Positions 19,398-30,209 of a stretch of 64,000 bases of DNA are shown here, piece by piece. A model generated the notes under the pieces. It was not told where the DNA came from. It worked only from the letters and a program-made list of their open reading frames with translations, and did no database searches. Both the position numbers and the translations under genes were made by a program. This stretch comes from Leucosporidium creatinivorum (Eukaryota > Basidiomycota > Microbotryomycetes > Leucosporidiales > Leucosporidiaceae): contig BCKL01000003.1 of assembly GCA_001600635.1 (NCBI GenBank), positions 1,129,923 through 1,193,922 on the forward strand. Reading direction: 5' to 3'. Positions within the stretch are counted from its first letter, which is position 1. Every line of letters starts with the position of its first letter.

Positions 19398-22369
19398 TTA
19401 GGCTTGCGAAGAGGTGGTCGCCGCAGCGGCCGCTGCTTCATCCAGCTCGAGCGCTCCAGGTCCAGCGACTCCAACGCCGAGTCCTAGTGGCATGGCCTCC
19501 TCGGGAGTAACGTCGCCGTTGATGTTGGGCGAAGCGAAGCCGTCGACGGCGATGGGGCTGAAAGCGGCGAGAGGGACGGGGCTGCCCATGTCGGGGAAAG
19601 GCATACCATCGGTGAAGGGAGAGCGAGCGCTGTTGGGGCCGTTGCTGTGGTCGCCTCGGCGGCTGCGACGCTCGCCGGTCTGCATGTCGAAGCCTCGGAA
19701 GGAGCGAGGTGCACCACCGCAGCTGAAAGGAGAGAAGAGATCAGCTTCTGAGCTAACTGGAGGAGCAGTGTAGATGCTCACCGATCCTTGCCGAAACTGA
19801 TCTTGAGGTGTGAGTACTCGGGGTTGGCCTTCATGCCCTCGATGGCCTTGATCTGCGAGCGAGGGAGGAGATGGGGTCAGCTAAGGCTCGAGAAAGAGGG
19901 GGCGCATCGACGCACCGAGTTGGCAATGTTGGTGAAGTTGATGAAGCAGCACTGCTTCTCGCGAAGAGCGTTGACCAGCTCGATCTCGCCATACTCGCCG
20001 AAGTCCTTGCGGAGCTTCTCCTCCGAGTAGACGTCGAAGTCTTCGATGTTGCCGACCTGTGGGGGAGCGGAAGAGTCAGCGACCGAGTCGCGAAGAAGCG
20101 TGAGATGCGCTCGGCTCACGTAGACGTTGCGCGAGCCTCCTGACTGCACGACCATGGCGATACCTGGCGATGTCGGGCCAGAGACCTTGCCCTGTGGAGT
20201 CGAGCGAGGTCAGTATGAGCGAGCAAAGACGAGCGCGCGTCCCAACTCACCCATCCAACCTTGAGGCGGCGGTTGTGGAGAGCAATGCCCTGGAAGGAAG
20301 CGGTCTGGTAGAAGGCGAGGGCGCAGTGAGGGTCGACAAAGGTAACGAAGCACTGTCGACATGGGGGAGAGGTCAGCGAGGCGTTGATGATGAGCCCGAG
20401 GTCGGGAACGAACGATGTGCTTGTCGGGGATGTAGCGGATCTGCTGGAGGATACCGCCGCGGATGGTGTTGCAGATCTCCTCGGTAGTCGTCTCGGGGTG
20501 GATGTTCTGCGAGCGATCATGTCAGCTTGGAGGGAAGAGCTCTACGACGGAAGGCGAGACTAACGCCGAGGTAGATGGTGCGGTTCCCTGGCTGAGCGTT
20601 GGGGTCCGTTCCTCCGGGCGATGCGAGTCCAGGCGAGCCTGTAGCGATGTAGAAGGGTCAGCTCGAGCTCGGAAGCCGATCCGATGAAGCCCCGACGTAC
20701 CAATCTCGCTTCCAAAGCCGCCCATTGTTGGCGAAGCAAAGCCGCCCATCGCGCCAAATCCACCAAAGCTAGCGGCCATCGATCCCATCGCAGCGGCGGC
20801 CATGTTGTGCTGCTGCTGTTGATGCTGGTTCTTGGGCACGTAGGCGGTGCGGTCCTTGCCGAAGGCGACGCGACGACCGGCGTACTCGGGCTCGTTAACG
20901 AGGGTCTGAGTGACCTTGATGGCGGTGGCGATGGAGAGGAAGTGAACGAAGCCGATGTTCTTGTCTGTAGATGGTGCGGAGAGGTTCAGCGCTGATCCGA
21001 GCAAAGCAGAGCGCCGAACAAAGCTTACCGCGGACGATCTTGACCTGGTCGATGGGGCCGAAGCGGCAGAGGTCGTCTCGTAGGGTCTGCTCGGTGACGG
21101 ACTCGTCGAGGTTGCCGAGGTAGACGTTGCGAGTCGCTCCCTGAGTCTGCACGGCCTGAAGGACGGCAGCGGGAACGGCGCTCGGTTTGCTGGAGGAGGG
21201 AGAATCAGCGACCGGCTCCCGCTGTACGTCTAAATAGTCAACCCACCCCCAACCGATCTTGAGGTCTTGGTCGTGCAGACGAATCTTGCGCATGAGGGCG
21301 TCCGAGTGGAAGGCGGCGGCGGTGGTGGGGTCGAGGAAAGAGATGAAGGCGCAACTCTTCTCGGGGAGGATCTTGATGCTCTCGATGGGGCCAAAGCGGA
21401 CCTGACTGAGGAGCTCGTCGACCGAAGCGTCAGAAGGGAGGTTGCCGACGTAGACGGTACGTCCCTTTGAAGCGCCGAAGCAAGTCAGTCTCCAGCGCCG
21501 AAGCTCGGTCGAAGCAAAAGAGAGCTCACCGTCTGTGTTGAAGCCGACATGCCAAAGTCAGGCGATCCCATCATGTTGTACTGCATGCCGTAGTTCTGCT
21601 GCATGTCCATCGAGCCCATCTGAGGCGATCCCATGCCCATCCCGAGCATCGGCGACATCAAGCCTCCCATGAAGGCCGAGTTGCCAAAGCCGAGGCCGCC
21701 GTAGTAAGGGTTGGCGTAAGGATTGGGCGAGGTAGGCATGGAAAGGGTGGGGTCGAACTCGTAGGGGGAGGTGGGGTAGCTGGCGTGCTGGGGGAGGGCA
21801 GCGCTCTGAGCTGAGGGGGAGCCGAAGGGCATGGCGTTGGGGTCGGGAGAGCCCTCGACGCTGATGTAAGGTGATCCAGAGTGCGAGTAGACAGCGTCGG
21901 GGCCAGCACCAGCTCCTTGGACTTGCAGTACGGCGTGTTGCTGTTGTTGCTGCGCGGCTGGCACGAAGGGCGCCGCTCCAGCTCCGTGACCACCGAGTCC
22001 AGCTCCATTCAGCTGTCCGAACGATCCCGCTCCCGCCGCCGCGTAGACATCTCCGTACCCGCCGAGCAGCGGCGATCCCGCCTGCAGCGAAGGGTAGACT
22101 TGAGGCTGTTGCCCAGCTCCGCCTCCTGACGAGCCTGCGCTAGGAAAGCGCTGCTTCGCGTCGCCTGTGCCGTTCGTCGTTACACCTGCAGCTGCAGCTG
22201 CACCACCGTTGGTGAGGGCGGTCGCTTCGAAGGTGCGCTTCATCGCGTCGAAGTCGGAGGTCGTCGAGGGGAGCGCTTCGGTCGAGGAGGATGCGGTGGC
22301 GCTAGGAATGAAAGAGGTGGAAGGTGTAGGGAATCCACTGTACAGGCGGGTGTCCTCGGCGGAAGGCAT
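19398..22369 (-). CDS. MRN1: Four-RRM RNA-binding protein of the Mrn1/Nrd1 (Msa2) family
   Basis: A cytoplasmic RNA-binding regulator related to yeast Mrn1 and fission yeast Nrd1, which bind mRNAs and, in fission yeast, restrain sexual differentiation. The N-terminal 290 or so residues are Gly/Ala/Gln/Ser-rich and look disordered. Four RRMs follow. Their RNP2 strands read [28 protein letters not shown] and NVYVGNIEDF, and matching RNP1-like strands include [24 protein letters not shown] and CCFINFTN. Each RRM ends in a conserved GWG or FGKDR strand. The C-terminal tail is Pro/Ser/Ala-rich and ends TTSSQA. Introns interrupt most RRMs. The ATG at 22369 is the first in the exon. About 1 kb of gene-free sequence lies upstream, so a long 5' UTR or a large regulatory region is likely. 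Confidence 0.88.
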
Positions 22370-23401
22370 GCTGGTTGAAAGGCGCGCTGGGAACTAGGCG
22401 AGACCGCGACGGGCGAGACTCTGGCTTCGAGAGTGGGTAGAAGAAGGTGTCGGAGAGGGCTGGGGCGCGTGTCGAGGTGGCTGCTGATACCCTTGCTACC
22501 AATGCGAGCTGGTGTCGAGCCTGTACGAGACGAGACTGGCCGAAGAACTGCTCGAGACACGAAGCGCGCCGCGCATTAGCTTTCTATTGTTTGGCAGCGC
22601 GAGAGCAGCACGAAGCGCTCACCTGCCTGTCCTGAAGTGAAAGAAAAGGGAAGCGCCTAACTCGGTGAAAGTCGAAGCAGCGAAGCGCTGAAGAGCTACT
22701 GAGCGAGAGCTAGCGCTGGCGTTGAGAAGGCGCTGGGCAAGAGGGCCAAAGGGAGGAAGAACTGTAGGCGATGGAAGGTGCATGTGATGGAGAGATGCAG
22801 CAGTATAGAGCGCAGAGCGGAGAAGGGGAGGAAAGCGATCAGCTGCAGGCTCTTGTCACGCTCACGCGAGGCCATCGTCCAACACTGCCTCCCTTCTCGA
22901 TGCGGAGTTACAGGCGAATGTAGAGACCTACAGAGTAGCCGCTGCACTTGCTGGCGGGTTGAAAGTCGAAAGAGACCAAGGAGAAAGCCGCGTGAAAGTC
23001 GAAGAGGGCGAGACGAATGAGGTGGGCGGAGGCAAGAGGAGCGAGGGCGGCTGGGGCTGCGTTTCGACCTTACCCCTAAAGACAATTGTTCGGCTTCGAT
23101 TTTACTTGACTACAGATCCTGCTGCTGCGAGCGCTTCTTGTTCGCGCTGTGAGTCGTTATTAGGCTGCAGCAAGTCCGACAGCTCGTTTGCGCTTCCTCA
23201 ACTCTCGGCGCCGAGCTCGAGCAAGCTCATGTCCTCTCGCAGCCTCCACACAAGCAGTGACCTCCCCCACATATGTCCGTATCCTTGTAATAGACTCTCT
23301 TCCATGTCACAGCTCCTCTAGAGTCTGCTAGCCCTCTCGTACTCCGTTCTACGCGGCCATCGCCGATCGCCCCCCTCCCGCTGCCGGCGAACACGATCCG
23401 C
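22370..23401. promoter_or_regulatory. Gene-free region upstream of MRN1
   Basis: About 1 kb between the MRN1 start and the DED81 stop. It probably contains the MRN1 promoter and a 5' UTR, perhaps with an intron. The minus-strand frames here are low-complexity and unsupported. Confidence 0.5.
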
Positions 23402-25797
23402 TTAGGGCCTGCACCGTCCAGTGTAGCTGCAGTAGGGTAACAAAGCGTCAGCTATGCTATCGCAGTGAGGAGGCGAGACGAGCTATCGCCTGTCTTCCGC
23501 GACCGGTGAAGGGGCTCGAGAGAGGAAGAAAGCGCACCGAGGGTAAAGTTGTGTCTCGCGAACGGTGTAGCGGTTGAGGAGCCACGCGAGGAGACGCTGT
23601 TGGGTAGAAAGCGGGTCAGCTTAGCTCTATGAAGGCGATGCAGCAGCAGATAGCTCACCTCGAGGCCGAGTCCGTAGCCTCCGTGGGGAGTGGTACCGTA
23701 CTTGCGCTGGTCGGTGTACCAGTAGCTGTAGCGGACGAGGATCAGCAAGTTCATCGAACGAAGGCGAAACAAGGTCGAAGCTCACTAAGGAGTAGGGTCG
23801 ATGCCCTCGGTCTTGTACGCCTCCATCAGCTCGTCGAGGCCGCTCATGCGCATCGAACCACCGACAATTTCTCCGACGTTAGGCATGAGAAGGTCGACCG
23901 ACTCGGTGAAGCCCTCATCTCCGGGAATGCGAGCCATGTAGAAGGATTTCTGCAAACGAGCGGCGAAGGAGAGGATCAGCTCGGCTCGGCTCGGCTCGGA
24001 CATAGCGAATCTTGGAAATGAGATAGAACTCACGATCTCCTTGGGGAAGTTGATGAGGAAGATGGGCTTGCCGATCTGGTCGGTCATCTTGCGCTCAGCA
24101 GCCTCGGCGATGTCGTCTCCAACAACGTGGGGTCCATCGACGCCGTCGGGGCCGGGGCGAGTGATGTTGTGGTCGATGCAGTACTGGATGGCGTCGCGGT
24201 AGTCCATGCGCATGAAGGGGCGGGAAGGGGGAGTGAAGGACTCTCCCTCGGGCCAGAGCGAGTCGATGAGAGCCTTGGTCTTGGGGTCGGCGAGAACTCC
24301 GTCGATAGTGCGGCAGATCTGGGCGGAGAGCAGGTCAGCGGTGCTCGCCGCTGGGACGGAGCGAAAGACTTACGACCTCCTCGAGGTGCTCAAGGAGCTC
24401 CTCGAAGGTGAGGAAGGCGAGCTCGGCCTCGACGTGAGTGTACTCGCTCAAGTGCCTCCTGGTGTGACTCTTCTCGGCGCGGAAAGACTCAGCAACGCAG
24501 AAGACATCTCCAAGGGCAGGAAGGCAGGTCTCGAGGTAGAGCTGGGAGCTCTGGGTGAGGTAGGCCTGCTCTCCGTAGTAGTCGAAGGCGAAGAGGGTGG
24601 ATCCTCCCTCGACCTGAGTTTGGACCATGCAAGGAGGGGTGACCTCGAGAAGGCCGAGGTCGGCGTAGGTGGCGCGGAAGGATTGGAGGAGGGCGGCGCG
24701 GACCTTGAGGGTGCTGGAGACGGTCTCTCCACGGATGACAAGGTGACGAGCGTCGGCGAGGAGGTCGGGGGCGCGGTCCTACGGATATGAGGGCGGTCAG
24801 CTCTGCTGGCTGCATCGACAATGATTTAACGCACCTCGGAGACCTTGTTGAGGAAGGCATCGTCTCCTCCGGGAGCCTTTCCAACGACCGAGAACCAGTC
24901 GGCCGAGAGCTCGTGGTTGTCGACGGCGGTCTTGCCCTCAGGAAGCTCGTTGATGGTTCCAGTGATCTGGATCGACGACTCGAGGGTGAGGGTGAGGGCG
25001 TCGAAGGTTTGGGGCTGTTCCGAAGGGGAGCGAGAGGTCAGCTTCCGCCGAGCTGTGTCCGAAGGCGCCGAGAACTCACGAGCTTGCCGGTGAGGACACA
25101 CTGGAGGAATCCAGTACCATCACGGAGGACAATGAAGATCATGGCACCCTGCTGCCTGAGCCTGTGGACCCATCCGAATATCCGCACGCGCTCGCCGCGC
25201 TTCTCGACGGCCTGCTTGATCTTGATCTTGGTAGCGGGCGCAGTAGGCTCCTCGATGACAACCGCCTTGGCATCCTCGAGCTTCTTGGCCTCCGCCGCAC
25301 GCTTGGCAGCTCCCTCGAGCTCGTCCTTCTTCTTGAGCTCCTCCTGGCGAGCGGCCTTGGTCTGGTGCTGAGCGTAGAGCTTTTTCGCCTTCTTGACAGC
25401 CGAGGCCGAAGCGGGCTCCCAGGACTCTCCGTCCTCCTTGGCTTGGCGAACGAGAGCGGTGATGGACTCGCCACGAGCGATGAAAGCGCCGGCGACCGTC
25501 TTGTAAGGCGACGAGGGCGAGCCGTCTCCAGTCGAGTCGTTTCCACTGGCCTCGTCGACGCAGTAGGTAGCGGGCTTGTCTGTAGGTAGTCATAGAATAG
25601 TAGAGTCAGCTATCTACCGCCTCAGAGCGAGCGCGAACGGGCGAGCCTTTCCCTAGGCTTCCCAGCTCAAGATACAAAACGCTCGGGAAAGCCTCAAGAG
25701 CTGTAGACTGACCGGCAGAGTCGAGCGAAACAGCGGCAGTAGCTTGCGAGAGGGCCTCGACGACCGACTCCTTGGTCTTGCTGAGCAGTTCTGCCAT
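23402..25797 (-). CDS. DED81: Asparaginyl-tRNA synthetase, cytosolic (class IIb)
   Basis: Charges tRNA-Asn with asparagine using ATP. The N-terminal extension of about 150 residues contains a Lys/Glu/Ala-rich helix ([20 protein letters not shown]), as in eukaryotic AsnRS. Next is the OB-fold anticodon-binding domain ([20 protein letters not shown]), then the class II core. Motif 2 is [20 protein letters not shown]. Motif 3 is GYGLGLE followed by [15 protein letters not shown]. The protein ends YTGRCRP, completed by a small final exon with TAA at 23404-23402. The AsnRS rather than AspRS identity rests on the overall match to NARS1-type enzymes (for example [14 protein letters not shown]). The start at 25797 is the only ATG before the conserved N-terminal helix. 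No mitochondrial targeting sequence is seen. Confidence 0.93.
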
Positions 25798-26232
25798 GGT
25801 GCGAATGAAGTAGGAAGGAGAGGAGCGGGAGATTGACTCGCCGTCCTTTGAGCTCCGAGCGGGTGTCGTTGGCTAGCCTCCGCTGACTCGAGGGAGCTCT
25901 GAATAGTAGTTCCAAAACCAACAGACCCTATCACAGCCCCCCCGAGCCTCACGATGCCTTACAGGCGCTGCTCTCTAGCTTGTGGCCCTTCGCGTGCCCG
26001 ACCGAGCGAACCGCGATCTTCTAGACGTTGCGCTGCTGCAGGTTCCCCAGTAGCGAGTCAAGAGACCACCGATGCTACCCAGCTCACCGTGCCTTCCTCC
26101 TCGACCGCCCAAGAAGCAGATCCTCGCCTTCTCCTTCCTCTCGGCGCCGACATCCGCGCAGCAGCCCATCGCAGTGCTGTGACTCTAAGCCTTTACATCG
26201 CCACCTGGATGAATGTCTATACCTACTCGCAC
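25798..26232. promoter_or_regulatory. DED81 promoter and SurE-like gene 3' flank
   Basis: A 435-base spacer between genes on the same (minus) strand. No supported gene or RNA. Confidence 0.45.
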
Positions 26233-27587
26233 CTATAGCCTCCACTTGAGTCCCTTCTCAGCGACGTTGGCGGACGCAGGAATCTCGGCGGCAGCGAAGG
26301 CCGATTTGATGGGAGTGATGGAGATGGCGCCGCCCTGTGAGTGTAGAGAGGTCAGCGGACGGAAGGATGAGACCGGATTGTGCTACTCACCAACAGAGCA
26401 TGAGTGTCGGTGCCCTCCTTCTGCCAGAGTGGAGAGAGACGTCAGTCGAGGGGCTCGGCGAAGACAGAATCGCTCGAGTCCCAGAGGAAACCACATACCA
26501 ACGAGCTCGGCGTAGGGTTGACCAGCGCTCCAATCTCGGGTGCGAAGACAAACTTGAGCGGTCGACTGAGGTGCTCCTCGTGCATCTTCAGGCAGTCCTC
26601 CTCGCCCTCCTTGACCGTCGCAGTCTCGTCCTCGTCTTGAGCGATGGCGGCGGGTCCACCCTCATCACCATGAGGTACAGGCGCTTCCGCGATGGATTTG
26701 AACAGGCGGTGGTAGGAGGTGGGAGCCATTGTCGTCCATTGGATCTCGGGCGAGGACTCGAGGATCGAGGGCATGAGCTGTGGAGGGCAGTAGGTCAGCT
26801 TCTTCCCTGCAGCTCGCCTTACAGGAGCTCACCGGCACGTTGACCGAGTAGACGTCGCACTTGTTCTCCCCCTCGCCAAAGCCGAGCTCCCACAGCCGCT
26901 TGACGACGTCGCAAGAGACCCGAGCAGCAGCATCGGTGATCTCCTTCCCTGGCGGCTTGTAGTGGGTCATGAGACCCCAGCTGAGAGCGATGGCGGGTAC
27001 GCCAGAGATGGCGGCTGACATGGCGGCGCCGATAGTTCCCCTGCGAGGAGGGAGGGTTAGCCGAAACTCGACCCGAGCATACGAAGAGAGGCTCACGATG
27101 AGAGAGCAAAGGCGGTAGAGGTGTTGCGGCCATAGTTGGGACCCGCGATGACCATGTCAAACGAGCCAGGAGGGTACAGCGAGTGCAAGGCGATGTTGGA
27201 GCAGGTAGCTGGTGACGCCAGAGGTCAGCGCGGGGGAAGGCTACTTCGAAGCACCGGCAGCAGCTCACCAGGAGTACCATTTAGCAAGATCCACTCTACA
27301 TGCTCTCCCTCCTTGAGCGGTCGAGGCAGATCAGTCCTCTCTCCTTGAGTGCCATCCGGTCCCTCAGGATAGTAATACGTCCCAGTCGTCTCTTGCGCGA
27401 TGAGGTAGGACTTGGACACCCACGAGCGCTGAGAAGAAGGTACAACGACCTTCACTTCCCAACCTGACCGAGCCAGCTCTTCGGCGAAAGGGTACACGAA
27501 GGGCGAGTGTCCGGGATCGGGAGGGCCATCGTCGTTGGTGATAAGTACCCGAGGCGGGCGGGCTGCTGAGGCTTGACGTGTCGACAT
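26233..27587 (-). CDS. SurE-type 5'/3'-nucleotidase or acid phosphatase
   Basis: A metal-dependent phosphomonoesterase of the SurE fold, related to Yarrowia Pho2 and to the N-terminal domain of yeast Pby1. About 345 residues from several exons. The metal-binding Asp pair is in VLITNDDGPPDPG near residue 15. The second metal site is in NGTPATCSN, and the conserved loop reads GPNYGRNTSTAFALSSGTIG, with AAMSAA after it. The protein ends KGLKWRL. There is no TTL (tubulin-tyrosine ligase) domain behind SurE, which distinguishes it from Pby1. No signal peptide is visible, so a cytosolic location is likely. The substrate (nucleoside monophosphate or other phosphoester) cannot be read from sequence. 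Confidence 0.88.
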
Positions 27588-27776
27588 GTCTCGATGAGCG
27601 CCGGTGCTGGGGTTGCCGATGAGATGAACAAGCGAGGATGAAGTAAGAGCGAGAGAGGTGGAGCCCGCAACGCGCGGCAGTCAAGGCCGGGTTGCAGTAG
27701 GTTGCAGTGGCCTCTCAGCTGTTCGAAGGCGCTATGGGAGCATCTGCGATAATCGATTACACTGCTAACAGCCTCG

Positions 27777-28646
27777 CTACTCCAAAGTGTGGTACCCTCC
27801 CCCCTCGGCGCCGTGCGAAGGTGCTTGGTAGGCCGGAGCGGGAGGGGCCGCCGAGACTGGAGGTGCGCTGGCTCGAGCAGACACAGGTCGAGGAGCATCG
27901 AACGAGTCGGAGCTCTGGTGGTAAGAGCTCTGCTGGGTGGGCGCCGACCAGACTGGAGAAAGCGAGCCGAGAAGCCATCGCCGAGGGGTCAGCTTCGGCC
28001 TTCTTACGGTCATCAAATGGCAACTTACGAGTCTCGTTGGGCCTCTGCTGTGATGGTGGGAATCCTCCTGAGCCTCCGCCGTTGGTACCAGGGATCGAGA
28101 AGCCGCCTGGCAGGTCGAAATGGTGTCCGCGCTCGCGAAGGTGGCCGAGGGCGGAGAGGAGGGTGACGGGCTACAGGAGAGCAGCATGGGTTAGCTGATG
28201 ATAGTAGGGTAGCTTGTAGCTAGTCTACGCACCTTCAACAGGAAGTTGAGGACGATCAAGAACCAAGCGAGAGTGCTGGGAGTATTGTCGCCGACGAGCC
28301 AGAAGAAGTCGAGCAACGCCGAGACGCCGAACAGCAGCGAGAACTGCGCATGTATCGTCAGCTCCAGCGCTCAAACTGTCTGGTAACTACGCCCAGAAGC
28401 ACTCACGTTCCGAATCGCCTCCCCTGCGTCAGCGCCATCCTCCTTGCTCGAGATCACCAGGCCGTACAGCGCCAAAGGCAGATTCCACACGGGCGCGGCC
28501 GACAGTGAGCTGACGAGCGACAGTCCAGCATGGGCGAGCAGCAGGCGCGAGATGTCGAGATGGCTTAGGACGTCGCTCTTCGTGGAGGAGCAGAGGGTCA
28601 GCGAGGGGTACAGAATGCAGCATTGCCAGCTGCTAGTACTCACCAT
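27777..28646 (-). CDS. AGTRAP-like multi-pass membrane protein
   Basis: About 200 residues with three to four hydrophobic helices: ISRLLLAHAGLSLVSSLSAA, WNLPLALYGLVIS, FSLLFGVSALLDFFWLV and LAWFLIVLNFLLK. This order, with a charged loop after the second helix, resembles the type-1 angiotensin receptor-associated protein family (AGTRAP), whose fungal members have no established role. The tail is Pro/Ser/Ala-rich (HHFDLPGGFSIPGTNGGGSG; APPAPAYQAPSHG) and ends YHTLE. The first coding exon is only the ATG (28646-28644), followed directly by a GTGAGT donor; the next exon starts SDVLSHLDIS. This fits the frame and the absence of any other suitable ATG. The gene is divergent from the dehydrogenase at 28906. 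Confidence 0.65.
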
Positions 28647-28905
28647 GCTAGTTGAAAGTGCCGAGAGGAGTTGCGCAGCGGAATGGCGAAGGGAGAGCGC
28701 CGTCTAGCGTAACTCGCTTCTTACGCTCCTACTTGTTCGAGCGTCTCGCTGCTTTCGTCTCTGCTTGCAGTACAGTCTCGAAAGCCCGATAGGTGCGTGC
28801 AGTGCTCTCTCGGACCTCTACACCCACTAACCTTTGCTCGGCGCCGGCAGCAGCAGCTCCCCCCACCTCGTCAGCTCTCCTCGGCTTTTACTCCGCTACA
28901 ACACC
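28647..28905. promoter_or_regulatory. Divergent promoter, AGTRAP-like gene and D-2-hydroxyacid dehydrogenase
   Basis: A 259-base spacer between opposite starts. It contains a pyrimidine-rich stretch ahead of the plus-strand ATG. Confidence 0.45.
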
Positions 28906-30007
28906 ATGTCGACTCCCTCGGGGCACTCGATCATCATCTTAGACGATTACCAAGATGCCAGCTCGACTCTTGCCGACTGGTCCAAGCTCTCGCACATCCC
29001 CCTCACCGTCAAGCGCGAAGCGATCCCCGCCGAGCAGCTCGTCGAGGTCCTACAGCCGTACACGATCATCCATGCGATGCGGGAAAGGACCAAGCTCACC
29101 AAGGAGCTTCTCGAGCAGCTGCCGAACTTGCGGCTCATCACGACAACGGGCATGAGGAAGTGAGTCGGCTCGGCGGAGACTGCTTCAATCGAATACTCGG
29201 CTCACGCTCCGCTTCCACAGCCGAGGCATCGACCTACACGCCGCTCGATCTCTGGGCATTACCGTCTCGGGCACCAGCGCCAACGGCAACGCCTCAACCG
29301 GCACCTGCGAGCAAACTTGGGCTCTCATCCTCGCCCTCTCCCGCCGCCTCATCCCCGAATACGACGCTCTTCGCTCTGAAGGATGGCAGACTGGCATGGC
29401 GACAGGTCTCGCTGGAAAGCAGCTCGGTCTGATTGGAGTAGGCAGACTGGGGAAGCAGGTCGCTGTCGTGGGAAAGGCGTTCGGGATGAAGGTTGTGGCT
29501 TGGAGCCCGAACTTGACGGATGAGAGGGCCGAAGAGGCAGGTTTGGAGCGCGCCAAGACGTTAGAAGAGCTTCTGAAGAGCTCGGACGTCGTCTCGGTCC
29601 ACATCGTCCACTCGGAGCGGACGACGGGCCTGCTCGGCGCTGAGCAGCTCGGCTGGCTCAAGCCGACTGCCTTCCTCGTCAACACCTCGCGAGGGCCCAT
29701 CATCGACGAGCAGGCGCTACTGGATGTCGCTGGCAAGATTGGTGGAGTAGGGCTCGATGTGTTCGACCAGGAGCCGCTGCCGAAGGAGCATCCGCTTCGC
29801 TCGGCGTCGAAAGTCGTTCTGTCGCCTCACATGGGTACGTGATCTCATTGCGCTCGCTGAAAGATCTCGAGCTAACCTTTATACCCCGCAGGCTACGTCG
29901 ACGACACCTCGTACATCCCTTGGTGGCAACAAACGCCCGAGAACATCCTCGCTTTCCTCGACGGCAAGCCCATCCGCGTCCTTGACCTCGATAATCCCGC
30001 CTTTTAA
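28906..30007 (+). CDS. D-isomer-specific 2-hydroxyacid dehydrogenase
   Basis: An NAD(P)-dependent reductase of the D-2-hydroxyacid dehydrogenase superfamily; substrates in the family include glyoxylate, hydroxypyruvate and other 2-oxoacids. Three exons give about 345 residues. The Rossmann fold is marked by GLIGVGRLGKQVAVVGKAFG. Catalytic residues are visible: Arg in NTSRGPIIDE, Glu in DVFDQEPLP and His in VLSPHMG. A conserved ITTTGMRNRGIDL stretch precedes the cofactor domain. The ATG at 28906 follows a short untranslated leader and begins STPSGHSIIILDDYQD, giving the expected first beta strand. No targeting signal is seen. The exact substrate remains open. Confidence 0.9.
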
Positions 30008-30209
30008 GCTGAAAGGCGCGGAATGAAACTTAGCTGGATGTTTGGGAGCAGCTTGGAAGGCTTTCTGTCGCTGTTCAGAGCCGAGAGCTAGGCTCGGCGA
30101 TGGCGCGCAGGGTTCGCGCTTTCGCGCCAAACAAGTCGAGCTCGGGCTCCTCATCACACGCCTTTCATAAGTGGTCACCTAAACATGACTCTGCAAGCTT
30201 GAGGCCTCC

